Shown here: piece by piece, positions 1-11,229 of the stretch | How the letters are laid out: each line of letters begins with the position of its first letter | How positions within the stretch are numbered: position 1 is the stretch's first letter | Assembly (NCBI GenBank): GCA_015039465.1 | Contig: MU130363.1 | Location: 225,672-289,671 of the forward strand | Reading direction: 5' to 3' | Source of the DNA: Phlegmacium glaucopus | Lineage: Eukaryota > Basidiomycota > Agaricomycetes > Agaricales > Cortinariaceae | Length of the DNA: 64,000 nt | Notes under the pieces: generated by a model | The model's database searches: none | Told to the model about the DNA's origin: nothing | What the model saw: the letters and a program-made list of their open reading frames with translations, nothing else | Translations under genes and position numbers: made by a program

Positions 1-222
1 GACTTTACGTTGGACTAGGTGAGTAGCTCCTGGCTGCTCCTGCTCCTGTTGTTTCTGGTGCTTTTCTTGGGTGTCGGCTCGCTTCCTCTGCCGCGGTTTC
101 TTGGTCGAAGTTGGTGTCGGCTTCGCTGGTGGTTGCGTCGGAGTTGGCGGCAACGGCTGAGGCGGCACTGGCGGCTGGGAGGGATTGGCAGGAGGGGTTG
201 GTTCGCCGGGAGGAGTGGTCAT
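1..222 (-). CDS. Partial gene: proline-rich N-terminus (unknown)
   Basis: An open reading frame begins at an ATG at 222 on the minus strand and runs off the left edge of the window. The first 40 or so residues are dominated by Pro, Thr and Gln. A basic patch (KKPRQRKR, a possible nuclear localisation signal) and a Gln/Glu-rich stretch follow. A GT near position 8 could be a splice donor, so the reading may end shortly before the edge. Low-complexity sequence followed by basic residues resembles the disordered N-terminus of a nuclear protein, but no domain is visible. The plus-strand reading of the same bases is Leu/Arg/Trp-rich and looks like an antisense shadow. Confidence 0.45.
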   Translation of the reverse strand, partial: MTTPPGEPTPPANPSQPPVPPQPLPPTPTQPPAKPTPTSTKKPRQRKRADTQEKHQKQQEQEQPGATHLVQRKV

Positions 223-2231
223 TTTTCTTTTCTGGAGTTCTCCGGTGTTATAAGATGTTTCGTTTGGTGGTACCCGATGTGACCAAAACTGCTTAGTCAA
301 TCAAGACACTACTACCTTGTCTCGAACACTATCGTATTTCTAGAAGTTGCCTTCAGGAATGCAAGTCTACTGAAAAATCTAAGGTAAGGACGGGACTGTT
401 CATGAAGATGGGCTCTCACCGCTCGATGTTGCCGACCTTGGGATGAACAAGAAGGGTGTTGAGCCGCTTGCACATCTTCAATCTCCGCTTCAATATATCC
501 CCACAAAGTAATAATTTCCATTTCCGGAGATTCTTTCCGACAAGCATCTCGTCACACAGGAATCGGTCCATGTTTCACATTCCCCCCCCCGGCGGCACAT
601 CCATAAACCAATGTTAATCTTATCCGATCAGACCTCAAATTCTTTGCCCAGCTATGGAAATTCACAATTTCTCTCAGATCATGTTAGTATGGCTTTAAGA
701 ACCTCCTAGGTCACATATATGCTATTCAGACATTTACTTACCATATCAATCACATCTCATCACGTACAGAACCGCGAACCCTTTTGGTCACACGACCCTG
801 CAATAACCGCATGACTGTGGAGCTTGCAGCTGATCTCATCAATTCCTTATATCTCACAACCAGACCTCCCCAGACCCGAGGCTCTCTCTAAATGATTCAT
901 ATGACCCCCTGAAGATATACATATTATTTTCATCAAGACATGGTCATTCGTTTGAGGTAATACAATAACTCTGCCTACAACGTCTGAGACTAGCCATAAG
1001 AACTTACGATCGTGGTCGCACGACATATTCCATTGCATTCTCTTCCAGAATCCAGATTAATAATCCCTCACTTTCTGGGGTGTCTTCACACTTCACCTGC
1101 TCGTCCCCAGGTAATTACAGCGAACGATCAGTGATTTGTGAGAGAAAATGTGGTGTCAGCATTTCAAGCCTTCGATAATTTTGGACGTCAGCCAATCAGC
1201 TTGCTTATTTTTATAACTTTAATGAAAATGTGCAACTAAGAGACAGCCTGGGGACGTCCGCGGAAAACGCTGACCTGAGAACAAGCAGGTCATAACCTGA
1301 AGATTTGCAACAGCCACATGTCAATCCCGGCGCCCGCTACAGTAATTGTGTATTATGATGCACGTCACCTCCACTTTGTACAACCGAAATTGGTCCTCGA
1401 ATTCTCACCCCGTTTTCTTATCGGAGATGGCAAACTGTCATTTTTTAGCGCTAGATCACGTGAAAATTTATATTTTATATCCAACCATCAAATCGTCTGT
1501 GCGTAGTGTATTTCCTGACAGTGAAACTGAAGTCTTTGACATGCGCCCATCCAGCGAATTATCCGACAGTTCCATCTCAATCTCATTCTTCACTTTCCGA
1601 TCAGAAAGGTTGGAAAGGTCGACTAGGACTATACTAGGCACAGGCATCAACGCTCTCGAAAACGCGTCTCTTCTTTCTGTTCATGTCGTCGTTTGGTGCT
1701 TGACTTTCAATGTATCATTTTTCCTTTTTGCCCGGAGAGTAGCAAGAAATCTATTGAATTGAATGATTATTATCAACAACAAAAAACTCCCACATGCGGC
1801 GCCGTCGCCTACAAAGTAGGGGTGACTAGGTAATACCTGGACAGAATTGAAAATTGACATGCCATATGGTGGACATAAGTCGCGTATATGTCGGTATACA
1901 TAAATGATAAAGGTCTAAGTACATATTCATATTCAAACACTTAAGGGTACTTCATGTCTTTTGGTACTAAAATTAACTATCGGTGTCAACGCAGATAGGG
2001 CTTTCGTAGTAACTAGCTTTTTCACTTGTTTTCCTTCCCGCGCTAACTTCGATGTTGGTGTAAAATTGCTTCTTAGAAAAAGAATCCCACAAAAATTAAC
2101 TAATTGTATATCAAAGAGATCCTTCATTTACTATTGAATTTAAATTATGACCAAGGTGAAGGCTAGGTAGCGCTCAATCCTGAGGCCCTAAGAAGTCTGT
2201 TTAAATTGACCATACATACTTTAAGTGATGT
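223..2231. other. Gene-poor interval
   Basis: About 2 kb without a supported gene. Short open frames occur on both strands, the longest about 138 codons at 1346-1762 on the plus strand. None has recognisable family similarity, intron structure or coding-like composition. The run of C residues near 585-594 and AT-rich stretches suggest ordinary intergenic DNA. I see no tRNA or transposase here. Confidence 0.6.
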
Positions 2232-2274
2232 AAGGCGGAGAAGTTTGACCGGACTACATAAGCGCTAATTCGTA
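2232..2274 (+). repeat. Dispersed 43-bp repeat, copy 1
   Basis: This stretch (beginning AAGGCGGAGAAGTTT and ending CGCTAAT-T-CGTA) recurs almost unchanged at 5256-5299 in the same orientation, with about three differences including one indel. The two copies lie about 3 kb apart and bracket the decayed fragment at 2385-2745 and TIM50. The origin is unknown; a fragment of a mobile element is the likeliest explanation. Confidence 0.7.
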
Positions 2275-2384
2275 GTCTCCGTAGGCAGACTCAAACTATC
2301 GATCTCTTAGTCCCACGCGCATATCATGTGACTCTGCTCAATGAGGACGCGTGCCCGTCGCGTCGTTTGATTATTGAGAATTCA

Positions 2385-2745
2385 ATGGCCTCTTGGTCTC
2401 CATCGCACGGCGAAACACCCCAATATGCATCCAAAACACCTTTAATACCAGTTTAATACTAGGAACTCCCCTTCGCGGCACAGCATCAACAAATCTCTAC
2501 TACCTGGCAACAAACATATACCCCAACACTACCCTATGGCACAGCAGCTGCTTACGCCCGTCCAACTTCACCACACTCGTTTCATCGACCGCAGCAAGTT
2601 CCGAATACAATTACGCACCACCCCACCAACAAAAACGGACCAAAGAGCGGCCAAATGACGAAAACCCAGATACTCCGGCCCCTAAAAGACCTCGGAAAAC
2701 TACTCCTCCATTGGTAGCGCACCGCGGCTATTATCGCCGTTAACA
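2385..2745 (+). pseudogene. Decayed gene fragment (possible)
   Basis: An ATG at 2385 opens a short frame (MASWSPSHGETPQYASK...) that stops after about 23 codons. Coding-like sequence then continues in a second frame (residues such as LPYGTAAAYARP) and, after about 2640, in a third frame (PAPKRPRKTTPPL). The Pro/Gln/Tyr-rich start followed by a basic KRPRK patch resembles the disordered N-terminus of fungal nuclear regulators. Frame changes with no plausible intron junctions suggest a broken or truncated copy. No downstream domain follows. It could equally be a chance composition effect. Confidence 0.3.
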
Positions 2746-3013
2746 GCATCTGAACTCGACATAAATCTTGCCAATCACCCAAATACATCTCTAGGCAGCA
2801 ATTCCGTAGCTTTAACTGATGCCGAAAATCATCGCTTTATTTCACGATGAGTTGGGGTGGACTTACGGTCAGGTTCTGTACTAATTCTCTACTACACAAC
2901 GATGGATAACGCGTCTACTACGAGAGAAAAGGGGCATTAATTAGTGACCTACTGGTCGCGAGTATACAGTGTGACTGTGACGACCGGGAGAATTATTTTC
3001 GATAAATATAAGC

Positions 3014-4802
3014 TTGATGGTCTGGAGAATGTTTTGTACTTTCACAACAATACCTCGTCGCGCTCTAATACACTCGGTGAGATGTTTATCTCAAAAGCCG
3101 CCTCTACTCCCGCTTTCTTCGAGCAAACAAGTCAAGGCTATACCCCTCCAAAAGGCTGGGGCTACGAGGGGGCTGGCCGACTCGACGCTAATACAGAAAC
3201 CCGTGGAACCAATCCCCATCTCCAGCGTCCCGACCCTCGATTTCTCACCCCCTGAACATTCAGAAGGAGCCCAACGGACGGGAGCCACGTCGTCAAAGGA
3301 GTACAAGACGGTAAGCGAACGGACACGACGATCCAGGACACGGATATCGCTGGCACTCTTACTTTTGGCCTTCGGCGCAAATGCAGCGTACATGTGTCGT
3401 GAATGGGAAGAAGAAGAACTAAGAATGAAGAAAATGGTATGTTCACGAAAACTTGTCATCTCACCAGTATTAAAGGCCCCAGAAACTCGAGGACGCACCG
3501 TCAACGCGCTGGGGAAGGATGAAAACGCGGTTGACGAGTATAGTTGATGTAAGCATTTACAAGGTCGTTGTACAATTTTCTCTTTATATTAAACGGCCAA
3601 TCCAGGTTTTCGTCGAACCAGCTTGGCCCGAGCTCTTACCACCTCCATATCCGCCTCCATATCAAAAACCGTATACGCTCCTTCTTTCCGTTGACGACCT
3701 CCTTGTCACGTCTCAATGGGATGTATGTTCACCTTTCGTTTCCGTAATGACTCAATTGCTAAACAATAATCTCAGCGTGAACATGGTTGGCGGACCGCCA
3801 AGAGACCTGGAGTTGATTATTTCCTCGCTTACATTTCTCAATTTTATGAAGTCGTTATCTTTACTACACAACCTGGTTACGTGCGTCGGCTTCTGTCTTC
3901 CTGACATTTCGACATTCTTACACCTCTTACGCCTTACATCAGACCATCGATCCCATACTCGATCAGTTGGACCGATATCATTTGTACCTTATGTACCGCC
4001 TATATCGCGAAGCTACGCGCTTCGTCGATGGCAAAATAGTTAAGGTACGCCTTCACCTTCCCTATAGCCATAATTTTGAACGTCCATTCCGCTTAGGATC
4101 TGTCGTATCTAAACCGCGACTTATCAAAAGTAATCATGCTTGACACTGATCTCGACCACGTTTCTACCCACCCTCAAAACGCGGTCGTGCTTCCAAAATG
4201 GAAAGGAGACCCTAAAGATAAAGGTCTCGTCGCAATGATTCCATTCCTTGAATGTATGTAAATCCTCCCTTCCACGTTAAATTTATTCTGACTGCGACCT
4301 TTATTTACCAGCCATCGCTATCTACAATCCGCCGGATGTTCGTCCGATTCTCAAAGCATACGAAGGCAAAGACGTTCCTCTCGAATATGCCAAGACGGAG
4401 GCCAAAGCCAAAGCCAAACATATAGCGGAATGGAATGCGAAACATAAGCCTTCAGTGACCGGCCCCTCTTTCCGTAACTTATTTGGCCTCGTCTCCGCAG
4501 TTCGTAACCTCCTCTTTTCTCTATGAAATTTTATTCAAATGTTATTTCTTCAGGCTACCACAAGTGAACCTCCACCAACATACCTTGAGCGAAAGCGGCA
4601 AGAGGCCCAAAAAGACTACCAACTAGATCGAGCTAACATTGAACGTCAAAAAGACGAGCTGGAGAGACTCTTGCAGGAAGATCAACAAGCTATGGCCGCT
4701 CAAATACCTGGGAACCTTTGGGAGGCAATGGATCGGTTTGCCGGCAAGACAGATGACCCAGCTGTGGTTGCGACTGCTGTTTCGGGATCTCAGAAGACGT
4801 AA
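3014..4802 (+). CDS. TIM50: Mitochondrial import inner-membrane translocase subunit Tim50
   Basis: Tim50 is the presequence receptor of the TIM23 complex in the mitochondrial inner membrane. Exons: 3014-3436, 3483-3548, 3606-3722, 3776-3880, 3943-4044, 4097-4253, 4312-4499, 4554-4802, giving about 468 residues. The start is rich in Arg, Ser and hydrophobic residues with no early acid, as expected of a presequence. A single membrane segment ([17 protein letters not shown]) lies near residues 108-125. The C-terminal FCP1/NIF-like phosphatase-fold domain is clear: [30 protein letters not shown] and the segment containing [12 protein letters not shown]. The canonical DxDxT of active FCP1 phosphatases reads VDDLL, as in other Tim50 proteins. 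A charged coiled tail follows. The intron at 4500-4553 has a weak GTTCGT donor; the other junctions are conventional. The reading frame closes exactly. Confidence 0.93.
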
Positions 4803-5768
4803 TGCTGGTACCCTTCGCAAGTTATATGTATGCAAGGCTAGATGATATCTCCATAGTTACCACGGCCCAAATAATGATTTTATCCCTATCTAAACAGCAT
4901 CCTAATTATCTGAGGCAAACTGTTTTGCCAATAGGCATCGATCTGTCACTGTTTGTCAGTTACCGGCAAGCAGGCTATGCATATACTGGTATGTATAAAG
5001 TCGCAAATTAGTGCAAGTTATCTCCTTCCCACCATCTACCATGGCGTCTAGATCTGTCTACTGCGGTGCCAGCCGTAAACCTAGTCCTTGCCTTCGATGT
5101 TGGGACGACCTACAGTTGCATTTCGTATAGGTACATCTCCCTGCCATGCACTTAATATGCTAACTGATGCACTTGATAGCCCTCCAGACCTAGGCAAGTA
5201 CTAGAAATCAAAGGAATCACCAGGTGATAGCTTTTACGTTGGGAAGATTGTGATCAAGGCGGAGAAGTTTAACCGGACCTACATAAGCGCTAATACGTAC
5301 ATCACAGGCGCCAAATGGATCCCCAAGTATAAGAAAGGGTATATATACGAGCTTAAAAGGTTGAAAATAGAACAAAGAATCACCCAGGTCCAGGCCTCAT
5401 CAACTTGAATAACATTATTAATTAATCCGAGTAAACCATAAATCCAGAAGTCGTTCTCGAAAATACGCCATCAAAATGCACATCGCTGATGAACGGTAAA
5501 AAAAGCTATCTATCAATATAAATGCATATGTGTATGGTATGTGTATGTGTATATGTATGCGTGCTGTACGTGCCATGGTATGAAAAGGAAAAAGGACAAT
5601 TTTCTGTCATGATCATGATCAAGAAGAAATCGAATGAGAGGCGAAACTTCCTTGAATGCGAAAGCGAAAAAGCGAAAAATGCGTAGACAGAGGAAGGATC
5701 CGAAGAAAGAAGAATAAGGATCGATCCCGATTAAACTTACTCTCCAGAATGTCCCAACTGCAAAAATA
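4803..5768. other. Intergenic, TIM50 3' side to ERF2 3' side
   Basis: This holds repeat copy 2 (5256-5299) and a TG/TA-rich microsatellite-like stretch at about 5521-5563 that falls in the presumed 3' UTR of the minus-strand palmitoyltransferase gene. I see no other gene. Confidence 0.6.
5256..5299 (+). repeat. Dispersed 43-bp repeat, copy 2
   Basis: Direct-orientation near-copy of 2232-2274 with one inserted base and two substitutions. It lies about 450 bp downstream of the TIM50 stop codon. Confidence 0.7.
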
Positions 5769-8327
5769 TCAATCTCTTTCCCTCGTCTCTTCCCCCCCCT
5801 CCTCCCTCCGCTGTTCCCACTCCTCCTCACCACCAGGCAGCATGCCAGGATTGACACCCCTCTTATCCTCCACCAGAACCCCAACCCCATCAAGCGACGA
5901 ATAGCCTTGAGGTCTACAAAGTACGGCTAACAGATTCCTTCTCCAATTGCCATGCGAAAATGGGTTCGGCGGTGGTGGGCCTGGGACGAGTGTTTTGTGT
6001 GCTTGATTGCGGATCTAAGAAGGAAGGAGAAAGGAAGGCGTAAATATAGACATAAGTTGATAGGGGTAATGGAAAAAGGGAAGGACGGATTGATAAAAAG
6101 GAAGAGAATTGAGAAGGGCAGTCATTTGGCAGATAATGACAGCCGCATATCGGAAAGAGAAAAATTCGGTCGATCCCATGATATAATGGTCAGGTTCCTG
6201 CTTTCAGTATAGAAGAGCGACAAAGCGAAAGGGAAGAAAAACATGAAGAATAACGATAAAATCAAAAAAAGAACTCACTTGCTCAATGGTGGTTATATTG
6301 AGGAGTAACAGCTGTTATGTTACGAAGTCAGCGCACATTCTCGCTTCAAATGGATAAATTGTAACATAAAAACGATGTCATGATGACTGATCCTTCTTTC
6401 TCTGGTTTCGAAATGAAAGACCGAAAGAGGGAATGAAGGACGGAACAGACGAATTAATACACTGTCGTGCCATGTCTCGAATCTCGTTCCCATCGCCAAA
6501 AACCAAAATTAAAATTAAAAAGGGACATACCCGCATGTGATACGTTAAAAGTGCAGCAACAGGCCAAATCACCGCAATAGAAAGACAAAATACCACGGCG
6601 CTTCCTACGCCTTTACTCAACGCACGCCGGAAGCCTATCTTTTCTCGTCTTGTCATAAGGAAGAGATGCAGAGCCGAGGTAACGATCATGAGAATTAATG
6701 TTGTGGTCTAGATTCATTGTTAGGGAAAGGAGGGGGAAGAGTAAAAGTTAGTTTATTGCCCGTCCGATTAAATTCCATGTGGGGGAGCGAAGTTGGAAGG
6801 TAAAGGGTAGGATAAATAAAATAAAGCTCACTGCCGCTACAAGGAGTGCAAAAAAGGTGGTGTAATTTCGGCGTCCAACGCAATTGTTCACCCATTGACA
6901 ATGATGATCACAACCATCCACACAGTTGTCGCACTATAGAAAAGGGAAAGTGTCCGAAAAAAGTCATCAATCACGAACAAGTCTGCACCATTGAAGAACC
7001 ATGACTACGGACCATTTTGCAGTGGCTTGACCGAGGTGGACGATAGGTCTTGCATGTGGGACAATATTTCACACGAACGCTGGTAATCAAAAAGTTGATT
7101 AATTAGCCGATGAGATATATGTACATTGTGCCATGTTACTTACACATCCGTTCGCACCTTGAGGTCGCGAGGCATGGGTACACGGACACCTCCATCTGAT
7201 GGAGAGGTGGGTGGGTAAGGTGGGTCTGGGTCCAGATTGCGGGGTAGAATCCCCGGATCAATTGTAGCCTTGATGAATCAATACATAGTTAATTGAATAA
7301 ACCACAAAATAGAGCGCGTGAGACATACCGTCGCCAACATGGTTGAAATGGTTAATAAGGAAAGATATGCGCCTATGACAGCAACAGCGGGACTCTCGTT
7401 CTTCCACCACCAAATGGCCGTTGTTCCAAACCATACACCGGCGATGATCAACACCAAGCTAAAAGAAGCCATGAATGCCCATGGTGAATCGCCTCCCGTC
7501 AATAACCTCCCACCCAGAAAGAAGCGGTTTCGAGAAGGGTGTACTTCATATCGACGAACTTGTTTACCAGTTTTGGAATTGATTACAGGGACAGCGGAGA
7601 GTGGGGGGTACCGAATTGGAGGCGTAGGGTTGAAAGAGGGTTCTGGAGAGGGTGAAGCTGCAGAATTATGGGAAGCGCGGATGGAGATGGATTGGCCGCC
7701 GGTGAAATTGTGATGATGTTGAATTGGAGAATGATTATAGTGCTTAGAAGAAGGTAGAGTACATGGGTATCCGTGCGCATCGCCACTTCCTTCATGTTGA
7801 TCATCACTTAGTTTGGATTCAAAAGTGGGACGACCTTCTGGAGAGGGTCCAGGAGGGGTACGCGTACTTGTTGATCTTCGGATGGAATCCAAGCTCAGGC
7901 CGTGACCGATGCTCAAGACTTTGTCGAGACTAGTCCTGATAGCGCTTTTTGCTGGATTTGAGGTAGAGCTGCTGCGTTGACGCAAGAGGGAAGGTTTGGA
8001 GTTGGCAGGACCGCCAGAACGAATGTCATTAGCCGAGACGGGTAGAAGAGGTTCGCGACTTTGTTTGATGCGCTTGAGAGACATAAGCTGGTGCTGGTCT
8101 TCTATTTCTGAACCATCATCGATATTCTGGTGGTGGTCGTCTGAGATGGGTGATACGGGATCATGTTGGGGAGCGTTTGAAGAAGACGCTGTGCTAGGTC
8201 GAGAATAATGAGGATGGTATTCAGGTTTTGAAGGTCTGAAGAAAGATGCTGGTGGTTGTATACCGCCTGCATGGGTTGCGCTAATAGGTTGTATACCAGA
8301 GAAATGGAAGGAGCGTGGTGAGGACAT
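5769..8327 (-). CDS. ERF2: DHHC palmitoyltransferase, Erf2 type
   Basis: Integral membrane S-acyltransferase that transfers palmitate to protein cysteines; Erf2 acts with Erf4 on Ras in the ER. Exons (minus): 7329-8327, 7144-7268, 7013-7079, 6832-6933, 6531-6707, 6279-6311, 5769-6014; about 582 residues. The N-terminal 240 residues are Ser/Pro-rich and disordered. Two membrane spans follow (near FSLVLIIAGVWF and IGAYLSLLTISTML), then the Cys-rich domain (KYCPTCKTYRPPRSSHCKMC, DNCVDGCDHHCQWVNNC) with the catalytic DHHC, and two further spans. The family motif TTxE appears as TTIEQ. The extreme C-terminus depends on a run of eight C (5792-5799): as written it ends at a TGA at 5769-5771, and one base fewer would open a different tail. 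Its start codon is 55 bp from that of the divergent peroxidase gene. Confidence 0.92.
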
Positions 8328-8382
8328 GGAAGAAAAAGGAAGATGATTACATCAGCATCTCTTTTCTTAGCTTTCTACCGTC
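8328..8382. promoter_or_regulatory. Very short divergent promoter (ERF2-like / peroxidase)
   Basis: Only 55 bp separate the two start codons on opposite strands. The interval is purine-rich on the ERF2-like side (GAAGAAAAAGGAAGATG) and pyrimidine-rich on the peroxidase side. No TATA box is visible. Both 5' UTRs and any core promoter must overlap the neighbouring gene or be extremely short. Confidence 0.6.
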
Positions 8383-10603
8383 ATGAGGCTACCTCTGGTC
8401 CTTCTTTTATTACAGTCGCTCCTTATTTCTGCTGCCACTTATCGTTGGCCATCTCCTCAATATGACGCCCTTGAACGTCTTCTTTATGAAGGTCGTCGAT
8501 CAGACGGTTCAAGTCTCGCTTCAATTGTCCATCCATGTCGGAAAAGGACGGGCACTTTGGCTTCAATAGCTGCGGAGTGGCTTCGTTTCGTAGGTGTCCT
8601 TCATTATTCTTTGCTCCTTTGTTCTTGATATAAACAGGCCTTTCATGATATGGCAACCTATAATATCGATACTGGTTCTGGTGGTCTCGATGGTTCCCTC
8701 GTTTATGAGCTCAATCGTGCCGAGGTGTGATTTCGCCTTTCCTTTCTACTCTGCTCTCCTAACCTTTCTTCCTCTCTAGAACTTTGGTCTAGGCTTTACC
8801 CAAACCGTAAGCGATCTCCAAACCTATCCCAACCAACTAATCTCTCGTACGCCCCTTCCACCTTCTCTCGTTTTCACACTTCTCAGGCTTTTATCCTGCG
8901 CAGGAGCCGATGTCATTAGCATTGCCGCCATACTCGCAGTGTCCTCATGCGGAGGTCCAATTATTCCTTTTAGAGCTGGTCGCATTGATACCTACGTCGC
9001 GGGAGGCACCGGCACACCGGAGCCTCAACAGGACATCTCTACTCTCACTGAGAGCTTTCGTAGACAAGGCTTCAACCAAAGCGAAATGATCAAGCTCGTC
9101 TCATGTGGTCATACCATGGGAGGTGTTCGTAGTTCCGATTTCCCACAACTGGTTCCTCCGAACCCGAGTAGTTCCCTCCCAGTTATTGATGATTTTGACG
9201 AAACGATGCAGTTTGATAATCTTGTGTTGGTCTTCTTTTTTTCTAGAACAGTCTTTTGACGCAGTCCTCACTCCCCCTACCCCCCTATTTTTTTACCGGT
9301 GAAACGCAGGGTTACCGACTACCTCCGGGGCAAGACTCAAAACGTTCTGGTTACTGGTTCGAACCAGACCCTGCTTTCGGATTTACGTGTCTTTGAGAGT
9401 GATGGGAACCTCACCATGCGCAGGTGAGAACTGATTCAATGGACACATCTTGGAACACGCCATCTAAAACTGTTTAGCCTGGCTGATAACAATGTCTTCC
9501 AATCGGAATGCAAGAATATATTGGCGCGCATGCTTAATACCGTGCCAAATAATGTCAATTTGACCGATGAGATCACGCTATTGCCTGCGAAGGTCAATGA
9601 CGGCCAGTTATACTTTGAGCAGTCTCAATTGGTATTCAAGACTTCTTTACGTGTCCGTTCTTTTTCCTTTATATCCATGCAATCCAAGTTGACATTCACC
9701 AGCTCATCCAACCTATCAATACAACTGCCAGTGCCAACCGCATAGTCACCATGTTCTGGTGTGACAGATACGGTACCAACCAGAACTGCCAAGGCAAAAC
9801 CAACACCGCACTCCCAGTCAACACAGTCAACGAGGACCCCAACCTCTCTCCCGTGACGCTCAATCTCGGCTACTTCTTCATCGACTACTTTTTTGTTATT
9901 CCTATCAACTCCACCTCATCCATCAATCAGTTTTGGTTTAGTGTTGATGATAAGAATGGGACGGCGCCGACGGTCTATAATAATGGCGGCGATTTTTATA
10001 TTGTTGATCAGGATCAAGTTTTTTTGGCTCCGATGATGAGTCATGTGGATGTTGTTGCGAATGGTACTAATGCTGGGCCGTATGGCAGTAGTAGTGTTGG
10101 GTTTACGAGGGTATATACACTCGTTGCTGCTGTGGGCATTTTTTCCTTTTCTCTTCGGACAATGCTAATATCTTTGATGCCTTTAGGTCCGCGACGGTAC
10201 CAACCCTTCCAACGTCTACGGCAACGCTACGGATATAGCCATCACCAACTTCCCCTATGCCATGAACTCTCCTATCACATTCTCACTCAACTCAACTGCC
10301 TACCCATCTCTCCAAGGATACTCTTTCTACACCGGTACTATCCAGGATATCGGGTTGCAGATGACGTTGGATCTGCATGCGGATGGATCTGGTCAAACAG
10401 TTACCCAGCCATTTGTGCAGACGTTATTGTTGGATAATACACCGTTTGTGGCTCCGGGTACCGTGGGGAGTGTTGCTAGTACGAGTGTGGGACAGACAAC
10501 GACCACGGGATCATCCTCTGCCTCCTCTGATATGCGAGGTTGGAGGATGTCGCCCTTGATGTGGGTGGTCTCTGGGATGACTGTGTTGAGCATGGTTTTA
10601 TGA
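8383..10603 (+). CDS. Secreted, probably GPI-anchored heme peroxidase
   Basis: Member of the plant/fungal/bacterial heme peroxidase superfamily. Exons: 8383-8589, 8638-8724, 8780-8846, 8904-9225, 9310-9423, 9478-9631, 9703-10110, 10187-10603; 591 residues. A signal peptide starts the protein (MRLPLVLLLLQSLLISA). The distal-heme motif is RFAFHDMAT (Arg and His), and the proximal His lies in SCGHTMGG. A second half of about 270 residues is rich in Asn-linked glycosylation sequons. The end is a Thr/Ser linker followed by a hydrophobic tail (MWVVSGMTVLSMVL), as in GPI-anchored proteins. It is much longer than classical class II ligninolytic peroxidases (about 340-370 residues) and shows no obvious Mn-binding or catalytic-Trp signature, so its substrate is unknown. 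Splicing at 8847-8903 uses the acceptor that gives the expected RADVISIAA junction. Confidence 0.85.
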
Positions 10604-11229
10604 TGATTGAGATGGACGACCAAAAAATATATTTTTGTTCCATTATCCTGTACTTTCGCTAATTGCATCCAGAGATGCTGCAACGAGCATTTATGGACAC
10701 TGGCTAGGATATTTTAAAAGTAGCTAGTTAACGTTGCATTCATTCATTCAGGAACGGACCTTTCTATATACACCTTATACTTATTATACCTACATATGGC
10801 TTCGGACCACCTACATTTGGCTTGGACCACAACTTTGAATACTTTTATTTCCTTTCTCATGTGTGTCATTAAAGGTCGTAAGAAGAAAAGAAAAAAACAG
10901 AAGAGACAATAGAGTACTTCCTGATGTCATAAATAAATCCCAACGTGTCCATATAAGTAGTGAGGTGAATGTTATATCCTAGGAAAGAGAATAAGATAGT
11001 CGCAAAGGCAGACCCAATTTATTGGGAACGCCAAGCTTTCATGTCCTTGTACGCGGTGACTGTTTGCTCGAATGTAAATCTTGCACATCGAAAAAGATGC
11101 TAACCCCAAACGCAACACATAACAAACAAGCAGCGGCCGAAGACACGTTATATGCGTTACACCTGGTTAAAAAAAAAAACAACTTTTGTGAGATTTTCAT
11201 CCAAGGGAGAAAAAATTAGGAAGATAACT
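10604..11229. other. Intergenic between convergent genes
   Basis: Convergent 3' ends flank this 626-bp interval. It is AT-rich, with a short CATT repeat near 10739-10749 and an A9-A10 run near 11169. I see no gene. Confidence 0.6.

Noticed and set aside
1346..1762. 138-codon plus-strand open frame
   Set aside because: No recognisable domain, and an open frame on the opposite strand overlaps; probably chance.
3437..3605. Apparent frameshift in TIM50 between the membrane segment and the phosphatase-like domain
   Set aside because: Choosing the CCCCAG acceptor at 3481-3482 and the GTAAGC donor at 3549 gives [21 protein letters not shown] in frame; the gene is intact.
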